Shown: positions 17,827 through 26,305, numbered from the stretch's first letter. The stretch is DNA of 64,000 bases from Herbaspirillum sp. DW155 (GCF_037076565.1 NZ_AP029028.1:248001-312000); one strand, 5' to 3'. Notes: generated from the sequence alone by a model not told the origin. Translations and numbers: made by a program.

Positions 17827-19313
17827 TGAGCATCTCTCAGAAAAAAGTCCTTCGCCGAATTGTGCTCTTTTCTTTAGTGCTGATCGCGATGTTTTTTGTC
17901 AGCTTGGGAAGGATGTATTTCCTCGATCAAGAACAACCCCGTCATTGGGAAACAGGAGATTTGATGAACCGATTGATATTCCTTCCGCTATCTATTGCGG
18001 CATTGGTGGTGCTGATCGTAACTGCTGTCATGCATCGTTCTTCCAGAGCCACAGAAATGACCGGGTCGCCTGTATTGGTGAACGCGGAGCACTTCAAGGC
18101 ACAGGTCGTAGGTGTTCAATGGCTCAACCCGCTGATAAGAAGAGACTATCCTACTGAATGGCAGCTGCTCTGGACGCTTGGCATAGTTAAGCCGAATAAA
18201 GACGATGATGAGGTGAAGAGAGATCCCGAGACATTCACGACCATACAAAAGATTGCTCCCTTAACCTTTAATTTTCGCAAGAAAACTGTGTTTTCCGATG
18301 GAAGCAGCGTCTTCCCAGGCTACCTATCCGATTACGTAGAAGAAATCATCAAACCTATTGGTCGCCAGTATGCTCTGAATCGCAACTACTTCTACACGAT
18401 CGAGCCGGAGAACCGAAAGAAGTGGCGAGAGCTCCATGGTATCCGCGTCGAATTCGCGATTCCTGATGTTCCAATGTTGACGTCCGAGAATGCAGCGGAG
18501 CGCATACGCAAGGCTTTTAACGCAGAGTTCGTGTTCTACAACCCCGAGCTGTCCACTGCGAATATTCCAGCCGACGTCAATATCATCAGAGGCGGCGCTA
18601 GCGCCGGTTTCACTTCCCTCTCAGCCGGGATGGATTATCTGGAAGCCCATCCTGACAAAACCGTCTGGGTCATGAACATGGATGCCCCGGAGTTTCCCGA
18701 GTATGGGCAGATCAGTGAGAACTGCACCTTATTGATTCTCGCGGGCCCAAAGTATCAAACGGGTCGCGAACCCCTCGCGTGGATTGCGCGCCCCGCAGTA
18801 CGCAACGCCGAGGACTTCACCCTCGCCGAAGGAGAAAGCCGTACAGCGCGCGCCTGGAAGGAGGCCATCCAGTCAGCCGCAGAACAGGCAAAAATCTCGC
18901 CCTACGACATCCGCTATGTCATCCACGACGCGGGCAAGGAAACGGAAGAAGCAGGCCGCCGCATCGGTACGCTGGCGCAGGCCATGACGCAGAGCCTGCC
19001 CGAACTGGATGTACTCAAGCAAAGCTTCAACACCCCGCAACTGCTGGGCGACATGCGTGCGGGCACAGCCATCACCAACGTGGCACTGGCCATCGCCTGG
19101 GCCCATCACAAAGGCAGGCCGGTGATGGTGGCCGGAACGACCGAGCCCGACAGGGCCACGGCGGTGGTGGTGACGCCACCTGATCGTGCGCGCGTCTTCG
19201 ATCCCGAGCAAAACTGGTTCCGCGCGCGTGGAGAAGGTTACGCCTACTTGCCTTGGTGGGGGCTGAGGAAAGACCTCGACTGGTCAACCTATATGCAAGG
19301 CTATTCGGACTGA
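17826..19313 (+). CDS. DUF2875/Tla3-type protein, copy 1 (N-terminally extended)
   Basis: This 495-residue protein is the first of three tandem paralogues. From Met47 (ATG at 17964, with AGGAG 5 bases before it) it is 449 residues, exactly like copies 2 and 3. The upstream 46 residues start at an ATG overlapping the lipase stop and contain an extra hydrophobic helix (VLFSLVLIAMFFVSLG). Each copy has an N-terminal membrane anchor (FLPLSIAALVVLIVTAV) and conserved blocks such as RRDYPTEW, ASAGFTSLSAGMDYL and a C-terminal YAYLPWWGLRKDLDW. The family is the DUF2875 type of the P. aeruginosa Tle3 adaptor Tla3, a membrane-anchored protein that loads the lipase onto VgrG. Both starts may be used. 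An immunity role is an alternative. Confidence 0.78.
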   Translation: MSISQKKVLRRIVLFSLVLIAMFFVSLGRMYFLDQEQPRHWETGDLMNRLIFLPLSIAALVVLIVTAVMHRSSRATEMTGSPVLVNAEHFKAQVVGVQWLNPLIRRDYPTEWQLLWTLGIVKPNKDDDEVKRDPETFTTIQKIAPLTFNFRKKTVFSDGSSVFPGYLSDYVEEIIKPIGRQYALNRNYFYTIEPENRKKWRELHGIRVEFAIPDVPMLTSENAAERIRKAFNAEFVFYNPELSTANIPADVNIIRGGASAGFTSLSAGMDYLEAHPDKTVWVMNMDAPEFPEYGQISENCTLLILAGPKYQTGREPLAWIARPAVRNAEDFTLAEGESRTARAWKEAIQSAAEQAKISPYDIRYVIHDAGKETEEAGRRIGTLAQAMTQSLPELDVLKQSFNTPQLLGDMRAGTAITNVALAIAWAHHKGRPVMVAGTTEPDRATAVVVTPPDRARVFDPEQNWFRARGEGYAYLPWWGLRKDLDWSTYMQGYSD

Positions 19314-19373
19314 CATGAGAGGTCAGGACGAGCTTGCGCGGCGATGGCTGCCTCATCGTCGCAAAAGGACATC

Positions 19374-20723
19374 ATGAATCGATTGATTTTGTTACCGCTA
19401 TCTATTGCGGTACTGGTGGTGCTTATCGCAACTGCTGTCATACATCGTTCTTCGAGGGCTATCGAAGTCAACGAAGTGTCCTTCGTGGGGATTGAGGGAA
19501 GTTTTCGGGTGCAGGTCGTTGGCATCCAATGGCTTAACCCGCTGATGCGCAGAGACTACCCAACCGAATGGGAATTGCTATGGGCCCTCGGAGTTACAAA
19601 ACCCAACAAAAACGATGATGAGGTGAAAAGAGATCCCGCGACCTTTACGAGCATCCAGCCAATTGCACCATTAAGCTTCAATGTCGGCAACGAAACAGTA
19701 TTTGACGATGGAAGAAGCATTTTCCCCGAGTATCTCTCCGACTATCTAAGAGAAATTGTTAAGCCTATTGGCCGCCAATACGCCATGAATCGCCATTACT
19801 TCTACACGATTCAGCCGGAGGATAGAAAAAGGTGGCGTGAACTCCACGGCATCCGTGTTGAACTTGCGATTCCCGATATTCCATTGTTGACTTCGGATGA
19901 TGCTGCAGAACGTACCCGAAAAGCATTCGCAGATGAATTTGAGTTTCATAACCCGGAGCTGTCCACTGCAAATATTCCCGCTGACGTGAATATCGTAAGG
20001 GGGAGCGCCAGCGCCGGCTTCACTTCCCTGTCAGCCGGGATGGATTATCTGAAAGCCCATCCCGAAAGAACCGTCTGGGTCATGAACATGGATGCGCCCG
20101 AGTTTCCCGAATATGGTCGGATCAGCGAGAACTGTACCTTGCTGATTCTGGCCGGTCCAAAGTTCGATACAGGCCGCGAACCTCTTGCATGGATCTCCCG
20201 CCCTGCAGTCCGTCAAGTCGAGGACTTCGCTACCACTGACGGCGAAAGCCGTATCGCAAGCGCGTGGAAAAGCGCAATCCAATCAGCCGCCGAACAGGCG
20301 TCTATCTCACCCTACGACATTCGCTATGTCATCCACGATGCCGGTAAAGGCAGCGAAGAAGCAGGCCGCCGCCTCGGCGTGCTGGCGCAGGCTATGACGC
20401 AGAGCTTGCCTGAATTGGACGTTCTCAAGCAGACCTTCAATACATCGCAACTGCTGGGGGACATGCGTGCTGGAACGGCGATCACGAATGTCGCGTTGGC
20501 CATCGCATGGGCCCATCACAAGGGCAAGCCCGTGATGGTGGCAGGCACGACTGAGACGGATAAAGCTATCGCGGTGGTGATAACTCCACCTGAGCGTGCC
20601 CGTGTTTTCGATCCGGAGAAAAGCTGGTTCCGAGCCCGGGGAGAGGGCTATGCCTACCTGCCTTGGTGGGGTTTGAGAAAAGACCTCGACTGGAAGACCT
20701 ATATGCAAGGCTATTCGGATTGA
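19374..20723 (+). CDS. DUF2875/Tla3-type protein, copy 2 (divergent)
   Basis: This second paralogue has 449 residues. I chose the ATG at 19374, preceded by AAAGGA; an in-frame ATG at 19344 would add ten residues. By eye it is about 80-85% identical to copies 1 and 3, with most differences in the N-terminal half (for example EVNEVSFVGIEGSF where the others have EMTGSPVLVNAEHF). The membrane anchor and the conserved C-terminal half are kept. It follows copy 1 after a 60-bp gap without a visible terminator, so all copies are probably one transcript. The role is the same as for copy 1 or diverged from it, for example serving a different partner. Confidence 0.75.
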   Translation: MNRLILLPLSIAVLVVLIATAVIHRSSRAIEVNEVSFVGIEGSFRVQVVGIQWLNPLMRRDYPTEWELLWALGVTKPNKNDDEVKRDPATFTSIQPIAPLSFNVGNETVFDDGRSIFPEYLSDYLREIVKPIGRQYAMNRHYFYTIQPEDRKRWRELHGIRVELAIPDIPLLTSDDAAERTRKAFADEFEFHNPELSTANIPADVNIVRGSASAGFTSLSAGMDYLKAHPERTVWVMNMDAPEFPEYGRISENCTLLILAGPKFDTGREPLAWISRPAVRQVEDFATTDGESRIASAWKSAIQSAAEQASISPYDIRYVIHDAGKGSEEAGRRLGVLAQAMTQSLPELDVLKQTFNTSQLLGDMRAGTAITNVALAIAWAHHKGKPVMVAGTTETDKAIAVVITPPERARVFDPEKSWFRARGEGYAYLPWWGLRKDLDWKTYMQGYSD

Positions 20724-20785
20724 TCAGAAAATTTTCCGCACTGATTTTTTGCGGAGCCTACTATCTATAGAAGGAAAATGACCTG

Positions 20786-22135
20786 ATGAACCGATTGATA
20801 TTCCTTCCACTATCTATTGCGGCATTAGTGGTGCTGATCGTAACCGCGTTCATGCACCGTTCTTCCAGAGCCACAGAAATGACCGGGTCGCCTGTATTGG
20901 TGAACGCGGAGCACTTCAAGGCACAGGTCGTAGGTGTTCAATGGCTCAACCCGCTGATAAGAAGAGACTATCCTACCGAATGGCAACTGCTCTGGACGCT
21001 TGGCATAGTTAAGCCGAATAAAGACGATGATGAGGTGAAGAGAGATCCCGAGACATTCACGACCATACAAAAGATTGCTCCCTTAACCTTTAATTTTCGC
21101 AAGAAGACTGTGTTTGACGATGGTAGCAGTGTCTTCCCAGGCTACCTATCCGATTACGTGAGAAATATCATTAAACCTATTGGTCGCCAGTATGCTTTGA
21201 ATCGCAACTACTTCTACACGATCGAGCCGGAGAACCGAAAGAAGTGGCGAGAGCTCCATGGTATCCGCGTCGAATTCGCGATTCCTGATGTTCCAATGTT
21301 GACGTCCGAGAATGCAGCGGATCGCATACGCAAGGCTTTTAACGCAGAGTTCGTGTTCTACAACCCCGAGCTGTCCACTGCGAATATTCCAGCCGACGTC
21401 AATATCATCAGAGGCGGCGCTAGCGCCGGTTTCACTTCCCTCTCAGCCGGGATGGATTATCTGGAAGCCCATCCTGACAAAACCGTCTGGGTCATGAACA
21501 TGGATGCCCCGGAGTTTCCCGAGTATGGGCAGATTAGCGAGAACTGCACCTTATTGATTCTCGCGGGCCCAAAGTTTCAAACGGGCCGCGAACCCCTCGC
21601 TTGGATTGCGCGCCCTGCAGTGCGCAACTCCGAGGACTTCACACCCGCAGAGGGCGAAAGCCGTACAGCGCGCGCCTGGAAGGAGGCCATCCAGTCAGCC
21701 GCAGAACAGGCAAGAATCTCGCCCTACGACATCCGCTATGTCATCCACGACGCGGGCAAGGGAACGGAAGAAGCAGGCCGCCGCATCGGTACGCTGGCGC
21801 AGGCCATGACGCAGAGCCTGCCCGAACTGGATGTACTCAAGCAAAGCTTCAACACCCCGCAATTGCTGGGCGACATGCGTGCGGGCACAGCCATCACCAA
21901 CGTGGCATTGGCCATCGCCTGGGCCCATCACAAAGGCCGGCCGGTGATGGTGGCCGGAACGACCGAGCCCGACAAGGCCACGGCGGTGGTGGTGACGCCA
22001 CCTGATCGTGCGCGCGTCTTCGATCCCGAGCAAAACTGGTTCCGCGCGCGCGGAGAAGGGTACGCCTACCTGCCTTGGTGGGGGCTGAGGAAGGACCTCG
22101 ACTGGTCAACCTATATGCAAGGCTACTCGGATTGA
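20786..22135 (+). CDS. DUF2875/Tla3-type protein, copy 3
   Basis: This third paralogue has 449 residues, starting MNRLIFLPLSIAALVV, with AGAAGGAAAA upstream. In my alignment it differs from the matching part of copy 1 at only eleven residues, whereas copy 2, which lies between them, differs at about one residue in six. The DNA of copies 1 and 3 is also almost the same. Its N-terminal half is AT-richer than the chromosome around it. It lies 62 bp after copy 2 and 33 bp before the PAAR gene. Membrane anchoring at the N-terminus and a large soluble domain are seen directly. The adaptor function is inferred from the family. Confidence 0.76.
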   Translation: MNRLIFLPLSIAALVVLIVTAFMHRSSRATEMTGSPVLVNAEHFKAQVVGVQWLNPLIRRDYPTEWQLLWTLGIVKPNKDDDEVKRDPETFTTIQKIAPLTFNFRKKTVFDDGSSVFPGYLSDYVRNIIKPIGRQYALNRNYFYTIEPENRKKWRELHGIRVEFAIPDVPMLTSENAADRIRKAFNAEFVFYNPELSTANIPADVNIIRGGASAGFTSLSAGMDYLEAHPDKTVWVMNMDAPEFPEYGQISENCTLLILAGPKFQTGREPLAWIARPAVRNSEDFTPAEGESRTARAWKEAIQSAAEQARISPYDIRYVIHDAGKGTEEAGRRIGTLAQAMTQSLPELDVLKQSFNTPQLLGDMRAGTAITNVALAIAWAHHKGRPVMVAGTTEPDKATAVVVTPPDRARVFDPEQNWFRARGEGYAYLPWWGLRKDLDWSTYMQGYSD

Positions 22136-22168
22136 CCAACGGGTCATCCATTTGAAAAGGAGATCAAG

Positions 22169-22432
22169 ATGAAAGGCGTCATCCGTCTGGGTGATCCGAC
22201 CACGCACGGCGGCAAAGTCATCAGTGCCGGTGCGCGTGTAGCGGTGAGGGGAAAAACCGTTGCCCGCGTCGGAGATTCTTGCAGCTGCCCGATCAAGGGG
22301 CATGAGGATTGCGTCATCATCGAGGGCCATCCCACGATCCAGGTCGATGGCGTTGCAGTGGCTTTCGAAGGCCATCGCACCAGCTGTGGTGCGGCGCTGA
22401 TTTCGACGGTGGCAGACAGCGGCGCCGGGTGA
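22169..22432 (+). CDS. PAAR-domain type VI spike-tip protein
   Basis: This 87-residue PAAR protein caps the VgrG spike and sharpens it. The sequence has the typical repeats of short beta turns (MKGVIRLGDPTTHGGKVI..., IIEGHPTIQVDGVAVAFEGHRTSCG) with His and Cys residues placed for metal binding (His13, Cys38, Cys40, His45, Cys48, His73, Cys77). There is no C-terminal toxin extension. AAAGGAGAT precedes the ATG. It closes the type VI cluster that vgrG opens and is followed directly by a terminator. Confidence 0.93.
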   Translation: MKGVIRLGDPTTHGGKVISAGARVAVRGKTVARVGDSCSCPIKGHEDCVIIEGHPTIQVDGVAVAFEGHRTSCGAALISTVADSGAG

Positions 22433-22445
22433 GCACCTTCAAACG

Positions 22446-22477
22446 ACAAACGCCGCTGTGCTCACAGCGGCGTTTGT
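22446..22477. terminator. Intrinsic terminator after the type VI cluster
   Basis: A 14-bp perfect stem (22446-22459 with 22464-22477) and a GCTC loop, with the 3' arm ending in GTTTGT. Its symmetry would let it stop both the PAAR transcript and the convergent diguanylate cyclase transcript. Confidence 0.8.
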
Positions 22478-22545
22478 TGGACACGAGGAGGTCTGGGAGA
22501 CGATAACCGGATTTCATCCCCTCACACTTTCATCGATTCCATCCG

Positions 22546-23649
22546 TCACGCATTGCGCGGATTACGCCCATGCTTGCGCTGATACATGGCCTGGTCAGCC
22601 GCATGGAGCAAGGCGCTGAAGTCGCACATTTCCGAAGGCGTCACGGTGGCCGCGCCCACGCTGATTTCGATATCGGTGTGCGGCCATTTCACTCGCGCCA
22701 CCGACTGCTTGATCCGTTCGGATACCTGATGAGCACCGGTCTCATCGGTGTCCGGCAGGATCAGCGAGAACTCGTCACCACCGTAGCGCGCCAGGAAATC
22801 GCTGGCACGCAGCGGTGAGCGCAGCACGCGGGCCAGTTGCACCAGCAGCGCATCGCCGGCCGGGTGGCCGTATGTGTCGTTGTATTGCTTGAAGTAGTCC
22901 ACATCCACCATCAGCATGGTCAGCGGACGAGCATTGCGCAGATGGCGCGTCCATTCTTCACGCAGGCGCGAATCAAAACTGCGGCGGTTGCCGATGCCGG
23001 TCAGCGCATCGGTCATGGTCTGGCGCTCCAGCTTCTGCATGGCGCGATGGCTGTCGAGTTGCGCTTCGAGCTGGCGCCCCAGTTTCTGGAAGGCGTCGCG
23101 CTGGGCCGGGCTGAGCGTACGCGGCACCCGGTCCATCACACATAGCGTGCCGAGGATGTCGCCATTGCCCGACACCAGCGGCACGCCCGCATAAAACCGC
23201 ACGGCCGGCGTGCCGCGTGCCAGCGCGCTGGCAGCAAAGCGTCCGTCGTTGCTCAGGTCGCACACTTCCGTGATCTGGCCCGGTGTGCGCACGGCCATTT
23301 CGCACAAAGAGAAGTCCACTGCATTGCGCAGCACGCCAGTCTGGCCAGGGAAGCGCCACCATTGATTGCGCGCGTCGCCACGGCCGTTGTTGACCGAGAG
23401 GTATGGGTGCTGCAGCCCGATGTCGGCGTGCAGCTGGCTGAACATGCCCATGGGCGTGCCGCATACGCTGGAGGCCAGCGAGATGAAATCGGACAGGGCC
23501 GGCTCCAGCCAGGCATCGGCATCGCTGTCGGTATGCGCCAGTTCGATGCGGTCGGCGGGGCGGTCGTTGAGCACCGGGTGCGTGGATTGACCACGCTGGA
23601 AAATGGAGCGTTCGGGAGTGTACGGAGCGTGCAGGTCTCGAATGTTCAT
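22546..23649 (-). CDS. Diguanylate cyclase with GAF sensor domain
   Basis: This 367-residue cytoplasmic protein makes cyclic di-GMP. An N-terminal GAF-type domain (about residues 50-205, with the RFYAGVPLVSGNGDILGTLCVMD core) precedes the GGDEF domain (about 212-365). The active-site motif is GGDEF (290-294), and the product-inhibition I-site RxxD (RASD, 281-284) lies five residues before it, so the enzyme should be catalytically competent and feedback-inhibited. There is no membrane segment. It stands alone, convergent with the type VI cluster. The GAF ligand is unknown. Confidence 0.95.
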   Translation of the reverse strand: MNIRDLHAPYTPERSIFQRGQSTHPVLNDRPADRIELAHTDSDADAWLEPALSDFISLASSVCGTPMGMFSQLHADIGLQHPYLSVNNGRGDARNQWWRFPGQTGVLRNAVDFSLCEMAVRTPGQITEVCDLSNDGRFAASALARGTPAVRFYAGVPLVSGNGDILGTLCVMDRVPRTLSPAQRDAFQKLGRQLEAQLDSHRAMQKLERQTMTDALTGIGNRRSFDSRLREEWTRHLRNARPLTMLMVDVDYFKQYNDTYGHPAGDALLVQLARVLRSPLRASDFLARYGGDEFSLILPDTDETGAHQVSERIKQSVARVKWPHTDIEISVGAATVTPSEMCDFSALLHAADQAMYQRKHGRNPRNA

Positions 23650-24192
23650 GGCGCGTTACTCATGAGGGTTGTGTTGCGTTATGGTCGGGTCGGTCGCCGT
23701 CAGTGCATCGTGGAATGCGGTAGGGAGGACGGCGCGGCATGGTGGTGCGCAAGTGGAAATATTTTTCTTTTTTTCACTGCACATCTTGTTGCCCTGCGAC
23801 ATCAAAGGTAGCAGATCAAATTCCGAAGTAAACCGGTTTGGAACATCCTCTTACAAATTACTGGCGTTTCTGGCGCAAAGGATGTTATTCCGATCACATA
23901 CGAACAGCTTGGCTGATCATGCTGACAATTGACGGTTTGTTAGCCTCTTCCCCGCAATGCATGAGGATAGATTTCTGAGCGCGAAACCGAAATCGGACAG
24001 CGCCACTTTCGCGTGTCAGCGGATTCTTATATTGCTCTGCAATATGTTGCGCGAACCACGACAGAATGGCGTCGCCACAGCACGACAAAACGATGTCGCC
24101 AGGGGGTGACGATTAATGCTTGCAAAGCGCGGAAGTCCTCCATAAACTCTGCCGTTCCTTGTTTGATCCGATCAACGTTTTTGAAAGCAGAG
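23650..24192. other. Intergenic region, no gene seen
   Basis: This 543-bp region lies between the leftward diguanylate cyclase and the rightward VOC gene. It is clearly AT-richer than its surroundings, particularly 23755-23960, with a T-rich tract near 23760-23776 and a 10-bp palindrome AAACCGGTTT at 23830-23839. The reading frames here have no ribosome site and resemble no protein I know. Promoters for both genes are expected here. Confidence 0.5.
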
Positions 24193-24603
24193 ATGTCGAC
24201 CCAGCCCAAAGCAGGCGCAGTCCTGTTCGCCAAAGATGTAGCCCGCCTCGCCGCGTTTTATGCACAGGTGCTGGCGGTGGTTCCCAAGCAGGCCCAGGCC
24301 GAGAAGGTAGTGATCGAAGCCGAGGATTTCCTCTTGGTGATTCATGCGATCCCACCGGCCAGCGCCGCCAAGGTAGAGATCAGTTCACCGCCGGTATTGC
24401 GCGAGAATGTGCCCGTCAAGCTGTTCCTGCCGGTCCGTTCGCTTGCACAGGTGCGCCTGAGTGCGCAGCAGCTCGGCGGTGGCATGAAGCCGGTCGGGTC
24501 CGAATGGAATGGTCCGGATTTCCGGGCCTGCGATGGCTTCGATCCGGAAGGCAACGTGGTGCAGTTCCGTGAAGTCCTGCGCGAAACTGCCATGGCCTCC
24601 TGA
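24193..24603 (+). CDS. VOC (glyoxalase/bleomycin-resistance) family protein
   Basis: This 136-residue protein has the vicinal-oxygen-chelate fold: AVLFAKDVARLAAFYAQVLAV at the start and the closing FRACDGFDPEGNVVQFREV typical of the second beta-alpha-beta-beta-beta unit, where a metal-ligand Glu would lie. I chose the ATG at 24193 (MSTQPKAG...); the open frame continues upstream to 24013 but that part does not look like protein. It is monocistronic, with its own terminator. The substrate is unknown; family members include glyoxalases, dioxygenases and antibiotic-binding proteins. Confidence 0.82.
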   Translation: MSTQPKAGAVLFAKDVARLAAFYAQVLAVVPKQAQAEKVVIEAEDFLLVIHAIPPASAAKVEISSPPVLRENVPVKLFLPVRSLAQVRLSAQQLGGGMKPVGSEWNGPDFRACDGFDPEGNVVQFREVLRETAMAS

Positions 24604-24671
24604 TGTGCTGAGGACGTCGCCGCGCGGCATCACAAGAACAGCATCGCGCGGCCCCTCCGCTCATCAACAAG

Positions 24672-24702
24672 AAAGCCGTCCGGTCTGCACCGGACGGCTT
24701 TT
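24672..24702. terminator. Intrinsic terminator between VOC gene and CHMI-type gene
   Basis: A 13-bp perfect stem (24672-24684 with 24689-24701), CTGC loop and TTTT on the 3' side; the 5' side begins AAA, so it may also stop the convergent transcript. Confidence 0.82.
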
Positions 24703-24747
24703 GCGCTTCTGACTCCCGCGGTCATCGCTGCGGGCTCACGGGCAGTC

Positions 24748-25107
24748 TTATTGCAGGCTGACCTTGAAGTAGGTCTCGCGCTGCATGTCGACAATCTCCA
24801 CGGTGATCTGCACCTGGACGTCCTTGGGCCAGTGCTGGTCCTTCTGGATGGCCGCACCCAGCAGGTCGGACACCGACTTCTTTTCTTCCACGGTGCGGCC
24901 GCTCAGGATAGCCAGGCGCAGCGCCACGAAGGCCCTCCTGGCTTCGCTCGCCGTACCGACCAGATAATCATCCAGACGTACCGCACGCGCCTTGATGGCG
25001 TTCTCTTCAAAGTGGCCGCTTGCCACCAGCGCCTGGTTGAGTCTTTGCAGGGTAGGCTGTACGTCGATGGCGAGATTGCCGGTGTATTCCATAACGAGAT
25101 GGGGCAT
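24748..25107 (-). CDS. hpaF: 5-carboxymethyl-2-hydroxymuconate Delta-isomerase family protein
   Basis: This 119-residue member of the CHMI branch of the tautomerase superfamily starts MPHLVMEYTGNL, so Pro2 would become the N-terminal catalytic proline after Met removal. The middle ARAVRLDDYLVG and the YFKVSLQ end also fit CHMI. In homoprotocatechuate degradation the enzyme isomerises 5-carboxymethyl-2-hydroxymuconate, but no other hpa gene lies here. The gene is therefore an orphan, and the substrate may differ. The gene symbol follows the family and is tentative. Confidence 0.75.
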   Translation of the reverse strand: MPHLVMEYTGNLAIDVQPTLQRLNQALVASGHFEENAIKARAVRLDDYLVGTASEARRAFVALRLAILSGRTVEEKKSVSDLLGAAIQKDQHWPKDVQVQITVEIVDMQRETYFKVSLQ

Positions 25108-25209
25108 GGTGGTTCCAGTCCTTGTAAGTGGGTGGCGGGATGGATAGCAGCTGTTCGGAACGCGTCACTGTAGGCCAGATCGGCTTTCCATCCTATTGGG
25201 GTAAATGAT

Positions 25210-25266
25210 TAGGGCCTGTTCACATTTAATCTGCGCATCTCGCAGATTAAATGTGAACAGGCCCTA
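25210..25266. repeat. 26-bp perfect inverted repeat over a stop codon
   Basis: Two 26-bp arms (25210-25235 and 25241-25266) are exact inverted copies around a 5-base loop. The right arm includes the stop codon of the leftward ammonia-lyase gene. There is no T-run after either arm, and the stem is longer and more AT-rich in its inner part than the ordinary terminators of this window. It may be a terminator, a REP-like element or a short mobile remnant. No target duplication is visible. Confidence 0.75.
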
Positions 25267-26241
25267 GTCCAGATAGCCCGAGAGCTTGCCCAGATCGATG
25301 TTGCCGCCGCTGATGATGACGCCTACGCGCTTGCCCTGCAGCTGTTCCCGGTGCTTTCTGGCAGCGGCAAATCCCAGGCAGCCGGTGGGCTCGACGACCA
25401 TCTTCATGCGCTCTGCAAAGAAGCGCAGGCCGGCGATCAGTTCGGCATCGGTCACGGTATGGATGTCGTCCACCAGTTCGCGGATGACCTCGAAGGTGTA
25501 CTTGCCCAGGTGTTGCGTCTGCGCGCCATCGGCAATGGTCTTGGGAGTATCGATATGCACGATCTGGCCGGCGCGCAGCGATTGCTGGCCATCGTTGCCC
25601 GCTTCCGGTTCCACGCCGTAGATCTTGCAATCGGGTGACAGCGCACGCGCGGCCAGGGCCGCGCCGGACAGCAGGCCACCACCGCCCAGGCAGACGAAGA
25701 GCGCATCCAGCGGACCGGTTTCCTGCAGCAGTTCCAACGTGGCCGTGCCTTGTCCGGCCATCACATGCGGATGGTCGTAGGGCGGGATCAGCGTCATCCT
25801 GCGCTCGGCGGCCAGGCGTGCGCCGATGGCTTCGCGGTCTTCGGTGTAGCGGTCATACGTCACGACCTCGGCGCCGTAGCCACGCGTGGCCGCGACCTTG
25901 GCGGCGGGCGCATCCTCGGGCATCACGATCACGGCCGGAATGCCCAGCAGTTGCGCCGCCAGCGCCGTGCCCTGGGCGTGATTGCCGGAGGAGAAGGTGA
26001 TCACGCCATGCTTGCGCTGATCGGCATTGAACTGCGACAGCGCGTTCATGGCGCCGCGGAACTTGAAGGCACCCATGCGCTGGAAGTTTTCGCACTTGAA
26101 GAACAGTTGCGCGCCCACTTCCGCATCGGCCGTGCGCGAGCGCAGCACCGGCGTCTTGTGCGCCCAGGGCCTGATGCGTTGGGCAGCCAGCAGGACGTCG
26201 GCGAAGCTGGGCAATTCGGTAGGACTGGAGAGCGGGATCAT
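25264..26241 (-). CDS. PLP-dependent threonine/serine (or threo-3-hydroxyaspartate) ammonia-lyase
   Basis: This 325-residue fold-type II PLP enzyme carries the cofactor lysine in GAFKFRGA (Lys60), the phosphate/substrate loop SSGNHAQG (84-91) and a glycine loop CLGGGGLLSG (about 181-190). There is no C-terminal ACT domain, so it is a catabolic type rather than IlvA. I chose the ATG at 26241 with AAGGAA upstream; the frame remains open further upstream into the regulator but is not the same protein. It lies 64 bp downstream of a YheO-type regulator gene. In other proteobacteria such pairs encode hydroxyaspartate or serine dehydratases, so that substrate is likely. Confidence 0.88.
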   Translation of the reverse strand: MIPLSSPTELPSFADVLLAAQRIRPWAHKTPVLRSRTADAEVGAQLFFKCENFQRMGAFKFRGAMNALSQFNADQRKHGVITFSSGNHAQGTALAAQLLGIPAVIVMPEDAPAAKVAATRGYGAEVVTYDRYTEDREAIGARLAAERRMTLIPPYDHPHVMAGQGTATLELLQETGPLDALFVCLGGGGLLSGAALAARALSPDCKIYGVEPEAGNDGQQSLRAGQIVHIDTPKTIADGAQTQHLGKYTFEVIRELVDDIHTVTDAELIAGLRFFAERMKMVVEPTGCLGFAAARKHREQLQGKRVGVIISGGNIDLGKLSGYLD

Positions 26242-26305
26242 GTGGCTTCCTTCAAGTGGAATGGAAAGGTGAAATGATGAATACGGACGCGCCGAGCCAG
26301 CGCGG

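Noticed and set aside
20735-20755. Terminator between DUF2875 copies 2 and 3
   Set aside because: The stem is only 6 bp with a 9-base T-rich loop and no T-run after it; it is too weak to claim.
12944-22432. A complete type VI secretion system
   Set aside because: Only vgrG, lipase, DUF2875-type and PAAR genes are present; no sheath, baseplate, TssJLM or ClpV genes lie in the window, so this is an orphan island.
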